Positions 51,101 to 63,200 of a stretch of DNA of 64,000 bases are shown here, piece by piece. Positions within the stretch are counted from its first letter, which is position 1. Every line of letters begins with the position of its first letter. The stretch is from Bombus terrestris. Lineage: Eukaryota; Arthropoda; Insecta; Hymenoptera; Apidae. The notes under the pieces are model-generated. The model searched no databases. It was not told where the DNA came from and saw only the letters and a list, made by a program, of their open reading frames with translations. The DNA lies in NCBI RefSeq assembly GCF_910591885.1, contig NC_063286.1:1860001-1924000 (forward strand). Reading direction: 5' to 3'. Both the position numbers and the translations under genes were made by a program.

Positions 51101-53702
51101 CTCAGTTTCGATGAAATTTGGTAACACTTGAAAATTAACCGATGATTCACCAGCAGAAAGACAGCAGAAGAATCGTAAAGCGAGGGAGGAAATCGTTTTA
51201 AGATGGACTGCGGGAACATGTGGCGCGAAAAAAGGAATTAGAGGAAAAGAAGGGCGGCGAGATTCACGGCGCCATTTGTTTCTCCTTCCGGCTCCGTTTG
51301 TCAAGTATACGATCCACCATCCCGGCCACTATCGCCAAACTTTCGACCTTAAAGTTTGCGCCGCGAGACTAACGTCTTCCGCCTCTATAAATAGACGTCA
51401 TAATCGATACGTCGCGCAGCGTTTTAAATACTTTTGATCACACCGTCGTGAGTTGATCGGACACTTTGCAGGCTGACGTTTGCGATGCTTAACGTTCCTA
51501 ATTACCATATATATATTGATTCTTTCACGTCTTTCTGTATACCGTAGAATTAGAGTTATAACATTTTCGTAATCGGGCAGTTTACATACATAGCGTATGG
51601 AATATCAGCGTATTTTCACGTCTTTCGTTTTTATTTCTTCGCGGGAACGAGAGCTTTGCCGACTATTTGCAAAACGAGCAGCAATCTGGTTCGTAGGAAG
51701 CCCCGAGCAAACAGTTCGAACCTCGGAGGACTTAGAACTATGCTAAGTCTAGATCGAGCTGGTGTCGTCGCTGCTCTTCCTACAAGTTTTCGGGTTGGGA
51801 GACTGCCAGAATGTTACGAATTCTTCTTGCAACGCGCAAGAAACCTAGCTTTGGTAACTTCTCCATTAAACCCGAAAGATGTTACGTATTTACGAAGCAT
51901 CGAAACACCGAGAATTCCCAAAATTCAACAGCTTTATCAACAAAAACTGAACAAAAACTGAAAGAATATTTATTTTTGTCAGCTTTCGTGTTATCTTTAG
52001 TCGCTCTTTTTTCGTTGGATCTAACGAGATGATTATAAAACAAAAATGAGAGGAAAAGTATCTGTGAAAAAGGAACTGTTGTAGAAAGGTACGAGGAGAA
52101 ACGATACAAGAGGTATTGGTCTGCGTTTGTGTACATTGCTATACGATCCAGAGAGATCGAGATTCAAGTGGCGAAACACTCGTTCACGCTAGTTGGACGT
52201 TCGACTTGCTACTAATCAACGTAATTCCTAACTTGTAAAACACACAAGCTAGTTCTGTGGTCCTTAACGAGATTATCCCTTGTTAAGCATCGAACCCTTG
52301 CCGGATACTCTGGTTGGCTACTCGCAAAAACTCGAACCAGTGTGCGATCGCACGTATCATTCGCTCACGAAAACTATCTCGTGTTCTTTTATTCTCCCTC
52401 GTAAAAATTCAATGCTCAAAGTGATCAGAGTGGCTCCTTTATTCAAAGTGTGAAAAAAAAGCTGCTCGATTCTGTATCCAATTTTTATTTAAATCATTGT
52501 CATCGGCGGAAGATAGATGACAGAATTTCGTAACTTTTCGCTTTCTCTTTCTGATAGCGATTTCCTGATAATGAATTGGAACGAAAAATCGCCGTGATAA
52601 AAAGGAACAAGAACGTAACACCAGTTAGTTTCAGGACACGTTATTTAATTCGCGGGCGAAACACTTTTAATCGGGTCGCCAAGAAGCGAGGGACACGCGC
52701 GGGGTCGAAGGATACGGTGAGCAAAGGGGGACGCGAGCTAATCCGAGTTTAAGAAGGAACTAACGAGACAGTGGAAGAACGTGAGCGAAAGTATGACCGG
52801 GTGCAATTAAGTTCGCACTCCTGGGTACGATTTCTCCGGCTGCTCGACGTCCCTCCCTACAGATTGAGCAGTTTTCTGGTAAAAGGGAAAAACCAGTCGC
52901 ACGTTTATCCCCGGGGGCACGAGAGACCACCGCGACTCCGGCATATCGAGTCGATTTACCTCGTTTTGCGGGGCCAACGGAAGAGGAACGGTGGAAAAGA
53001 AGGAAAAGGGGATGGCAGAACGTGCATCTTTTTCCCGTTTGTTTGTCGAACGGATGGAAAAGGAGTTAGAAGGGCTGGAGGGACAGGCCCGGCGGCCTGC
53101 GTAATTGCGGCGAATTAAATTTGTCTCTCGTGGCTCCGCCGGAAATCATTTCTCCTCGCCGCTCCTACGGCATTATTTTCCGCGAGCTGCACTTTGTGCA
53201 ACGCCTTTCAGAGTTTACGTACTTGTCGTACTCGTGCGCGTACAGGCTTCGTTAACGAACTTTGCCGGGTTCATTGGGTTTTTGTTAACGAGCCTCGGAA
53301 TGGATCTGCTTTCAGGTAAAAACTTTCGCCGGATCTCTCCATTATCTTTGCAGAACAACGAGCCAGTAGCGTTCGCGCGATCGTACGTGCTGCGAATTAT
53401 TATTTTATTTTATTCGTACGGCTCGAAAAGCGCCACATGGTCTGCTGCGAGTCCCTCGTTCAACCGCGATCTTATTTAAGGCGCCTTTCGGATAAAACGG
53501 GTCAAATCGCTGTTCATGTTGGACCAATTCCGTCGCCGATACAGAACCGTTCCCGTTCCCGTTCCCTCGATGTGACAACCTACAGGCAACGATGCCGTAT
53601 CGCAACGTTACGACGCGCAAGTCCGCCAGATTTAGATATTCGACTCTGCTTACCAATCGAGTCTAATGGTGCGCGCTATATTCTACTTTGCAGCTATATT
53701 TT
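45135..53702. other. long non-coding stretch
   Basis: One splice-bounded candidate lies at 47531-47684 (acceptor GTAATTTCAG, donor AAAG|GTACAC). It contains an AAAATGG start and a basic reading frame, but the same frame is open well outside it. A three-copy 8-mer CGTCTCGT is at 49859-49884. TATAAATA at 51386-51393 has a GACGTCAT word just after it. AT-rich at 45,420-45,660, 50,210-50,600 and 51,480-51,620. No protein was recognised. Confidence 0.35.
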
Positions 53703-54257
53703 TCACGCAATAGCGTATAAGACTATGATTATAGTGGATGTGTCTCCCGACGAGCTGTTGTTCTGAAAAATAATATATTTGAAGATCGAAATGCATGCAC
53801 TCTTTTCCCGTTCTTCAGTCACAATTATCTTTGCCCGACGATTCCTAGTTCGCTCCATGTTCGTCATCCACGAGCATTCCGTGATACTTCTAATCGTCTC
53901 CGAAACTTTAAAAACCCTGACACTTTCCGACAAAACATTAACTTTTCCTCCTAACTTTCGAATCACTTGTCCGTCAAAATCTTGAAGATTTTTCTCAAGC
54001 AGAATTCTAAAGCCTCCACATCGTGCAAGACTTTCTTCATCTGAAATTTCTCGGCAGAGACGAGGAAATGGGTGTTGCAGACTTTCGCGTAGAAAGATTA
54101 CCACGTAACTTTGTGCAAAGTTGGTCATTGTAGGCATGATCCTGCGATCTTCATAGATAGCTTTCCCAAAAATGAATTCAGGAGCAACGGATCCCTCCAA
54201 TTTAGAAATGCACCGACGGAAAATGTGATTGTGTCGCGTTGAACTTTGCTTCGTGAA
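53703..54257 (-). pseudogene. possible exon or decayed gene, product unknown
   Basis: On the minus strand a frame is open from just after a TAG at 54258-54260 to 53703, about 185 codons, in AT-rich sequence where stops should be frequent. That TAG also completes an acceptor-like CGTCTTATAG. The translation is protein-like: a basic start, GKAIYEDRR near residue 35, an alternating hydrophobic stretch, and a Trp- and Arg-containing end. A second frame over 53963-54097 (45 codons, TGA-ended) reads as an amphipathic helix, MKKVLHDVEALEFCLRKIF, which looks even more natural. Two good frames side by side suggest a frameshifted relic, or one true frame and one accident. I do not recognise the family. 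About one such frame by chance is not excluded. Confidence 0.2.
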
Positions 54258-54611
54258 CTATAAGACGAGTTCGTGTTACAAGTTGGAGAGTTGCTCTATA
54301 CTATAATAAAAAAAAGTTGTTTCCGTTAAAGGAGAAAAGAGAAAAGAAATTTTTATGCATTTCCTTATGTTTTACGTGATTATTCTTTTTGTATCTCTGA
54401 ACGCAATCGGACGCTAAATCGCGATATTCTAGCTCGGAAGAAAAACGTATTTACGGACTTTCAATGGTGAAACTTTGGACGCGACGCGTTATGTCGATCC
54501 CCAGACATTCGAACGATTAAACTGCGATAATCAACAACGCGAAACGAGAAATAGGTCAGTTTCCTCGGCAACTGGAAACTCGTTCTAGTAGCGTCTTCTC
54601 TCTAAACGTCG

Positions 54612-54905
54612 TCACGCAAAAACATTGTTCGCCGCGTGAACCTCCGAGTTTGCCAGTTCTCGATCCTCGGTCTCAAACGGTGTGATAGAAATTATCAAGA
54701 ACACTCCATCCACGAGACAACGCCGGGCCACTGCGTTCCAAACTTGAAAGATGAATTTCATGTCGCAGTTACAATTATCTAAGGGAATCGATCGTTGACA
54801 AGTGATTTGGCTAAACAGGAGAACCGAGGCGAAACTCACGAAGCAAAGACACTTTTCATAAAATAGAGTATATCGTTCTTGAGGGGGAAAAGATGAAATT
54901 TTCAT
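54612..54905 (-). CDS. small open reading frame with signal-like start
   Basis: ATG to TGA, 97 codons on the minus strand, upstream of the other minus-strand frame in transcription direction. The N-terminal third has a hydrophobic segment around residues 20-34 (CLCFVSFASVLLFSQ), like a late signal peptide or membrane anchor, followed by closely spaced Cys (residues 37, 45 and 47). A second hydrophobic stretch lies near residues 66-74. No family is recognised. Its position beside another protein-like frame is the only contextual support; the length is well within chance. If both belong to one gene, an intron of about 350 bases, AT-rich with T and A runs, would separate them. Confidence 0.15.
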   Translation of the reverse strand: MKISSFPPQERYTLFYEKCLCFVSFASVLLFSQITCQRSIPLDNCNCDMKFIFQVWNAVARRCLVDGVFLIISITPFETEDRELANSEVHAANNVFA

Positions 54906-57900
54906 AGCAACGAAAGTGTTAAAGTGACTTTAGACAGAAATGAATATAATATATACGTGACACGATATAATTGTGACAGATGATTTGAGAAAATACGATG
55001 CATGTTGCGCTTGATTGATACGCAACAATGACTGACCGTCCCATATTTATTTCCTTGTCATAGCTATTTAATAATAAAGCAAGCAGCCGTTACCGCCGTG
55101 TCAAAAATTAGTCTTTATTACGATTGCCTGCCACAAGGTTTAGCGTTGTCCGCCGTGCACACGGTCTTTTGTGATCTCCGTAAGGTGAAGGTGATCTCCG
55201 TAAAATGTACAACTATAGTCATCCCTATCGTCGTAATCGAAGTAGGAAATTGACTGATTCATAGCGTCGATGCCAATCGAGACGAGAATTTACGACTCTC
55301 GTTGATACGTATCATATGTCGATGCAAGTATTCCAAGAAGACCAAGCACAAACGACTACAGTTGTTTGTTTATAGCTGATTCCATCGTTCGTCGCCAGTC
55401 GTCCTTTCTTCTTTCTTCTTTCACAGTTGTGTCTCGCATCGAGATACCGATGCTGATCAAATTCTCGTCCATTGGAACTCGCCGAACCCATAGAGAAACT
55501 TGCCTGCATCCGGCAGACCACCCCGATTTTTTCTTTTGCGACTCGCCGAGTCGCAGCCCGGCTAAGACCTTGCCAGACGCGAACTTTGCCTCTTCTCACT
55601 TCGGAAACGAAGTTAGAGGTCTTATCACGGTCGACTAACGCCGGATTTCACTTTCCTCTTCCTCTTCCTCTTCTTTTTTCTCTCCTTCTCGGTCCTTTTC
55701 CTTTCGGTCCATCGGGGGGGGGGGGGGAGGGTCCTTCTTTATGGAGCCTCGAAGGTCGACCGATTACTTCGATTAAGTGGCGCGTTCGTTCGAAATCGTT
55801 GCTATTGAATCGACGCTTTTTTTTTTCTTTGCCATGCTTTGTTCGTTAACCGGAACCGCGTTCCTCCCTCATTGGGCATTATATGTTCGTTTTGTCGCCG
55901 TTGGTAATTATCTTTGTACGAAACCGGCCTTGATTTATCGTTCTTCTGTTAATTCGGCGTAGCGTGCCGCCGCTGTTACAAAGCAACCGACGAAAATACA
56001 CCGCGGGAATTGATTTAAACGTTGCGGCGCGAAACGAAAAAGAATAACGCGCGAGTCCGCAGAGCGGAAAGGGTTAACGAAGTTGGCGAAAGCGCCGCTC
56101 AAAATGATTCCCCTGGCACGAAATTACCGGTTCGCGTTCCGTCGCCGCTCTTTTATACGCTACCGGAGATTAACGTAAAGCCGAAAACTCGATTTTCAAC
56201 GATGCACTCCTCCTTTTGTAGTTTCAATCGGGCGCCGTTATAGATTTGATATCCACGGTTCGGGCCGCGACGATTTCCCTTATCAACCTGGATCGTTCGA
56301 TTCTATCTGCTCGTTCGTTTTCACAAACACCAAACCGATCGGTTTTTCGCGGTAAAACCGCGTCTCCGCGATATTGCCTCTGTTACGTCTGATGATCTTT
56401 ATTAACCTTGGAGCAATCGAATTTCCTTTAGAGTTTTGCACCCCCGAAGGCGATTAATTTACCCGTTGGATCGATAGTCAGTGGAAAAGTGTGCGTGGAG
56501 AAAGAAATGATAATCGGGGGAAACACTTTGAAGCGAAAATCGAAAGTAAAATCCAGCTCGTCCAGGTTTCTCGTACTAGTTCGTTTTCCTTTTAGCAGCT
56601 CGGGAATCGAGCGATCCGTCCAAGTGGCTCCAACCACCGAAGAACCCTTTCATTCCTGAAATTCTTTGGATGGTCCATTCTCCTCTGTTTTTAAAGAAAC
56701 AAAAACCACCAGCTCAGCCTCTTGTTGTACGTTTCTTTATACGTGTCTCGTCATACACCCACCTAGTTTCTTTATACGAAGGAGCGAATAAAGCGAGACG
56801 AACGTGGCAGGAAACGAGGGATGCGGGAATGCGACTAGCGGGATGAACTGGAGTAAAAGAAAAAGCGAGCCAGGCAATAATCTCGCGCGACAAACGGATA
56901 CACGCTCGACTGGCGACTGGGCGTATCTAGAATTACGAGTGGACCGGGATCCTTCGATGCCGGCTCGCGCGAAGCGAAATTAAATTTAAACCAGCGTTCG
57001 GATTTTAAAGTGCAACGAAGTGGCGGATAAAATTCGATGTTTCATGGAGCGTAAGACGGTGGCGCGGTGTCGTTGGCCGGGATACAGTCGAGTTTGCAGG
57101 GTGTCAGCGGCCGGTTCAACGGGGTCCGAGAGGGGTGGATAGGGTATTCCCCGTGGAAAAAGCCCATAAAATCGGCTTACTCTGCCGCGACGCACGCCCG
57201 TTTCCTACGACACCCGTGGAGGACACCCGTTCGTTCCCCGAAGCTACACACCTCCGAGAGTCCTGGGATTTCGCTTCGTGAAACAGTAACATCGCGGTCG
57301 ATGGCCCGACAAGAAGCGACGGTCGAAGGATCGCCGTGTTTATTCCTCTCTGCCGCAACAATTTCAATCTCGATAATCTGCTGCCTCGATAATGGGGGAC
57401 AACGCGGCAATTGCCGGCGATCCCGGCGAATATTTTTTCCTGCGACGATTCGATTAACCGTGGCTGGCTCTCGTCCCGATGCACTGACGCGGCTGCGAAC
57501 AATAGCGGGCAAGTTGTCGACTCGAAGCTGTTGCTCGATAAATTCCAGTTCACTGATCCGTTCGGTTCGCTCTTCTTTTCTCTCGCTATTTCCCGGTATA
57601 CATATTTCAACCGGGAAACATCCAGTGTACCAAGATCGATATCCGTCTGCTAAGAAATCTTAATTTTTCACGCGTCACCGCGCTTAATTCCCAAGAACCT
57701 TTTCCCACGTCCTGGCGGTTTCTTCGTTTCACAATTCGCAATTCAGTTACGATGTGTCTGTCCTCCCCCGTCTTCGAAGCGAGAAGAAAAGGCGAGAAAA
57801 AAGAAGGATCTTTCTGTTAAACGGTGGCGTGCTCGAGAACGCTTTGTGCCACTTTGGCAAAAGGGACGGCGTAGAAGGTATCGGAGATGCGGGAGTATCG

Positions 57901-60174
57901 GCAAATCGGCTTAGCCAGCTACTGCCGATGCGCCAATCCGCCGGTTCTTTCCCGAGGGCGAGCAAAGCTCCGTCCGTGATTCGGTGGATTGCCGGGTGCA
58001 CGGCTGGCAACCGCAGTTCTGACCACGGCTAAGGGCCGAAAGGACCGAGGACGCGAACGGAAAGGATCGAGGAGGCGCGCGGTCTGGTTTGTGGCCCTGG
58101 GATGAACCTGCAAAGAATATCCGGCCCCTGCGGTCGTCCGGGATCGATGAAACCGCTACGCGAAGTTGGCGCGTCAGAAAAACCGTCGACGACCCTCGGG
58201 CTGGCCTGTTGTCGCCGCTAATGGCAGATCGAAATCATTCGCGATCTCGCGTGCCGGTAATTGCGCCGGGCCAAACCGCGTGCACGCTTCCCCAACTACC
58301 CGTTCCTCGAAATCATCGTGGCGACGGGCTAATGGCCGAGTACCAGTTACGCGTTTACTTGATGCTCTGGTATGCGGCAAACGTGTTGTCTCGTATCTAC
58401 GCTATCGATTTTTTCTTTAAATTTTGCCCAAGTCTAATCATATAATCGAAGTTATTAGATCTTATTTACGCCCGTTGTAATAACAGATCGTATACCGATT
58501 AGTCCGTTATTATTCCGAATTATTCTTTGGGTTTCTTTAAGAGAAACGTTCGTCTCGACGTAGTTGGAATTGATAGATTCGTGGTTGTGCAAACTAACTA
58601 ATTCTCACATCGACGATGTGCCCGGACGTCTAGTCTATGCTTCTTCTGTAACAATATTTTTGAGTCGTCGTCTCGTGTAGTCTCGAGTCATTATTTTGCG
58701 CGAATCGTTTGTAATGGCGTTCGATAAATTGATGGCAAAAACAGAATGTCGATAATTACGGAAAAATACGAGGGCGAGATAAGGTTACCCACACATAAGA
58801 ATAAAAGAATCGTCCAATATGATCCAACATATATGCAACATTTGTATTTCTAAAATCAAATGAGGCGAAATACATTTACGATGCTTGTTGGATAATCATC
58901 AGCAGAGACCGTTGCGTTTTCCTAACAAGGAAAACGGGCTGCTTAAAATTAGTGGAGAAGCTGGAATTATTCGTAGACGGATCGGCAATCGGCAATAAAG
59001 TGGGTGAAACGACTGAATCGCGAGTTTTCGCCGCGAGAAATAGCACGATGGCCGTTTGTCGTTGGCACTTAGTGGCGCTATTAACGCCAGGATTGACGCG
59101 AGCGGTAATTAATTTCCAGAAGCATAGATACCCGCGATTCTCGCGGCTTACCGTCCTTAGCCGCGGCTTTTCTCCGTTTCTTTCCGTTATCCGGCTTTGT
59201 CGACCGCCTCGGGACACCCAACGAATCGCCCCGTCGACTTAATTAAACGTCAGCTGTGGAATTGCGGGCCACGGGTCAGAATCGTCGGAAGAAAGAGGCA
59301 CCAGACGTTCGACTGAGCTAGTCGAAGAACACAGACGCTTATTATCCAACGGTTTTTAAATCGACGTATTATCCATATACATGTATGTATAATACATGTA
59401 TGCATATCGATGTTGTGTAATTGTCTGATAATTGCCGGTACCCTCTTGGATTTTACGTTGAATTTCGGTTAATACGGTCGGTAGCGTAATACGTTCGTAG
59501 GTATGCAGCTATAGAAACAATTGGGAAACTTTTTACGTAATTGAAATGTTCTGCCGGTACAATAATGTTAAAGCTTTCAGAAATCTGGCTTTCGAACGTA
59601 ACAATTTTTCCGATACAATGGATTCGATAAATTTACGTAGCGGCTTACAACGGGAACCGCGATGAACAGCATTTAAATACTTTTTCGAGAAACGAACGAT
59701 TATAATAAAGGGGCTCGTTCAATACGTTCAATCGCAATCCACGTCGGCACTGTTTGGCCACGCGCATTGTATCTTTTAATTTATCATTATTTATGGAAAT
59801 AGGGATTGCGAAGGGCGGGTGCTCGACGCTCGGTAAATCGTATTGAAAGGTTCGCTCGAAAGCGACGCAACAATCCGAAGACACGTTCGTTGGAGAAAAC
59901 TCGGCGGAAATACGTCAAAACCAACGAACTGTACAGCTTGAGAGGTTCTTTGTTTGTTGGATACAGTCTCGCAAATGACTTTTATAAAAGGATTGTTTCG
60001 CAATACTCGCCACCTGACGCTGAATAATTTAAAAGAAAAACTCCCGACCGCGCCAAGTACTACACCCATTCCGAACCACAATAAGATTTTTCTCTCGCGA
60101 CATGAATTATGCAAAAAACAGTCCTGCGCCGTTGCACGATGATTCGATTTAGTTTCAATCGCATACAGAAATAT
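54906..60174. other. CpG-rich non-coding stretch
   Basis: Contains a duplicated 13-mer GTGATCTCCGTAA (55171-55183 and 55191-55203), TTCCTC units at 55652-55670, a 14-base G run (55714-55727), and ATACATGTATG repeats (59377-59390 and 59392-59405). GC-rich sequence at 56,900-58,300 leaves several long frames open on both strands (up to 198 codons at 57067-57663), with no protein-like pattern. AT-rich at 58,440-58,870. Confidence 0.4.
55714..55727. repeat. G homopolymer, 14 bases
   Basis: Fourteen consecutive G followed by AGGG, just after a CTTCC-rich pyrimidine run on the same strand. Confidence 0.93.
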
Positions 60175-60207
60175 TCTCTCTCTCTCTCTCTCTCTCTCTC
60201 CTCTCTC
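60175..60207. repeat. (CT)n microsatellite
   Basis: About twelve CT units followed by a CCTCTCTC variant tail. On the minus strand it encodes an Arg-Glu run inside an otherwise undistinguished open frame. Confidence 0.94.
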
Positions 60208-63200
60208 TTTTGTCCCTTTTTCTTTTACAATGATAAATTCGCTCGATGAGAAATGCAACTTACTCCGAGGATCTTCTCTCTGACAAAAGGCGCAACAATC
60301 TTGTCATTTCAATTCTTCGGTCGTATTTCCACAGAGAGTTTCCCTCCGTAGTAATACGTACGGCCTCTTTAATCGTCGGTTGTACACGAGAACAATCGTG
60401 ACGAAAGATAAACGACCGCATTAAGAGGGCATCGAGGTATCATCGAGTAGCCATAAAGGATCCATTAATTTCGAGTCTCCCTTTCTTCGAGGGATCCACG
60501 AGCGTGTAAACGTGTAACCATCGAGGCGGGTTTACTGCAAGGGTCGAAACTGAATCTCGCACGCGTCGAATCGTCGCGATCGTAATTCGCAACCCTGTCA
60601 CTGTATTCCAATCCGTTCGAAATACGAGCGACTGGATCGAGCGTAGCAAGATACGTGGCTCCGGTCGCTACGAAAAAAGAAAAAAAAGGACGGGCAGCGG
60701 GTAAAATAGAAAGATCGAGCGAAAACTCGTACGGCATCCAAACAGCGAAATCAGCTTACCCCTATGGCAACAAATCTGTCTATGCAGATGGCGATGCCGT
60801 GCGATTCGTCGATTTACAGGGAATATTCGCCAAGTGGCTACTTTCGCGAATATTTCGACCACCTCATATGGGCGGAGCTTTCGAATGCGTCGAAAGTATT
60901 TTCATCAGGCCGTCCGAATCGGCCCATCCATCGAACGTCCCTTAATTTCAGATGGAAATATCGATTCCGTAGTCGCGGATCGTTGAAATGTGATTTCGAG
61001 CAGGGCGGGCGGTTTTTATCGCGCACAGTTCGCCCACATCGCGTGGAAATTGCACGATCTACGTCTGCGTTTTACTGCGCAGATTTGGCCGCCAGCCGCT
61101 AGGAAAAAAACTACGAGAAAGCTCGGCGCAAACGACTCCCGTTTCCTGTCGTAAATTCGTGTTCTTTAATCGCTTAACTTAACCCTCTAAATCGAGCATT
61201 TCTATCGCGAACAGGATGGATGCAAAGAAATGCTAACTAACCGGTAAGATTTCTTTATACCGGGCAATGTATCGGCGAAGGAAGAAACGCGGCGAGTAAG
61301 AGCGAATAACGTTGGAGACGTGAAAATCCGTGACAGCCGGAAGAAGCGTATAATGTCGGCCCATTTTATTTCATAGGAAATAAAGACGAAATAGAATTTA
61401 ACGGTATCCGGGATTATTATAAAACGAAGAAAGCAGAGGGACAGGAGCACCGGTGAAAACGGCGAGGCAGGGCTAGACGGACAGAGGGAAAAAGCGAATC
61501 TGGTTTGTGGAAGAGCGGACGCGCGACGGTTTCGACGCAAAAGGATGAAACGAGAAAGATCGAATAAGCGGGAGGGAAGTAAGGCGCGAAAGCGAGTCGT
61601 CGGAAAAAGCCGCAGGCGAAACAGAGTGGCGGCTAAAATAATTTAATAAGTCTTTCGGTGACGCTTAAAACGAAAACAAAGACGCCGCCTTCCTTCGGGG
61701 GAAGATTTTTCTTGTTTGCGGCAAACTCGTGTTAATATCCCGCGTAACGGACCTTTCGGATAGTCGCGGCTAAATTTCAATTTGACAATACCGTTCGGTT
61801 CCTACGAATCGATTGTTTGAAAAACATTTCAGTTCGGATTAGACAGTTGGAAAGTTTCGCTAAAAGTAAAAAGTATTGGTTCAATTATACGTAAGAGAAT
61901 ACTGGAAATAAGATCACAGATAAATAGCATCGCGTTTTCGCTATCTAAAAAATCATTCTTTCTGATAATATGCTCGTTACTATCGTTCGTATGGTCGTTT
62001 ATAATTTTTCTAACGTCGTATCATAACGTCGATCTTTCGATTTTAATTTTAACAACTTAGGAATAGCAAGATATTAGAAATAAGTTGGCCAGCAGGGGCG
62101 TTCGGTCGATGTCCTCGGAACTGGGATTGGACGCAGTCCACGGGCTCTTTATTTAGACGTGGTTCATCGTAGTTCATCGTGGCTTATTGAATTTCCGTGG
62201 CAATCGATAGCGCAAACCCTTGACCGGCGTTGCTGAGACAATGCCAAGAGGAAGGGACTCTACCGGTTGCCTCTGGAGAACACCGAAGAAGAGAGAAACA
62301 ATAAAGAAATAGGATCTCACGAGAAGAGAAAGAATCGAGGCGTGTTGTACAGGAAGGACGAGAGGATCGGACAGAGATAGAGATGGAAGAAAGAGATGGA
62401 CGGAGGAGAGCAAGCAGATTTATCGAGCACGGTTAAAAAGTTGCGGTGGCGTCGTTTTCGTTGGCGTCGCATCCGTTCGTTCTTCGTCCCCTTGCAGAAC
62501 ATGCTGCGGTCTCGAAACGAGATAACAACGCGCAAAAGGGATTCCCCGAGATTACCCACCGGACAGATAAGGATTTCGAGCGGCGATAAACCGGTTCGAG
62601 ACAGCGTCCATCGGTCTTGGACGTTCCGTATCAGTTTCCTCCTGGCAACTGGTCGAAACCACGGCGCCAATGCATTTGTCGATGACTCGCTGAGAGAAAG
62701 CCAGCGGAAACGGGGATACGTTGTTGGGAGAATGGATCGTGGGAATGAACGTTTAGACATTTGCTACGAGAACTGGCCTCCTTCCGAGTTCTCCGTATGA
62801 AACGTCTCGTATCACCGTTCGATTCTCTCGAAAAACGATACAACGTAGAGTTTCGGCGAGTTCGGTGATAAACGGTCGGAAAATATGACTGGTGTAACAG
62901 TTGCGCCTTGATAAAGTCGAGGTGTCGATGGAAACGGGTTTCGATATAGGGTTGAATAGCAGGATCCACTGGTGCGTGCTAAATCATGTTTAATATCGCT
63001 GCAGGATGGCTCGCCGACAAGATAGATTTCGGACATTTTTAGCGTGACGGCCGCCGTTCGCTCTTCTTTTATACATATTTCCTCTCGAACGTGATTTCTG
63101 CGAGGAGATTCAATTTCCCGCGTTGACAAGGGTGCTTCTGCTGCTCCTTCGGAAAATTTGTGTCCCCGCTGGAAACGCGATTCCAATTGCGACGTAAACT

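Noticed and set aside
51386..51402. TATAAATA followed by GACGTCAT, considered as a promoter (also TATA words at 6188 and 7408)
   Set aside because: No initiator, donor or coding frame at suitable distance. TATA words are expected dozens of times by chance.
57067..57663. 198-codon frame on the plus strand
   Set aside because: GC-rich block with long frames open on the other strand as well. Ser/Arg-rich, no domain, no splice sites or Kozak context to support it.
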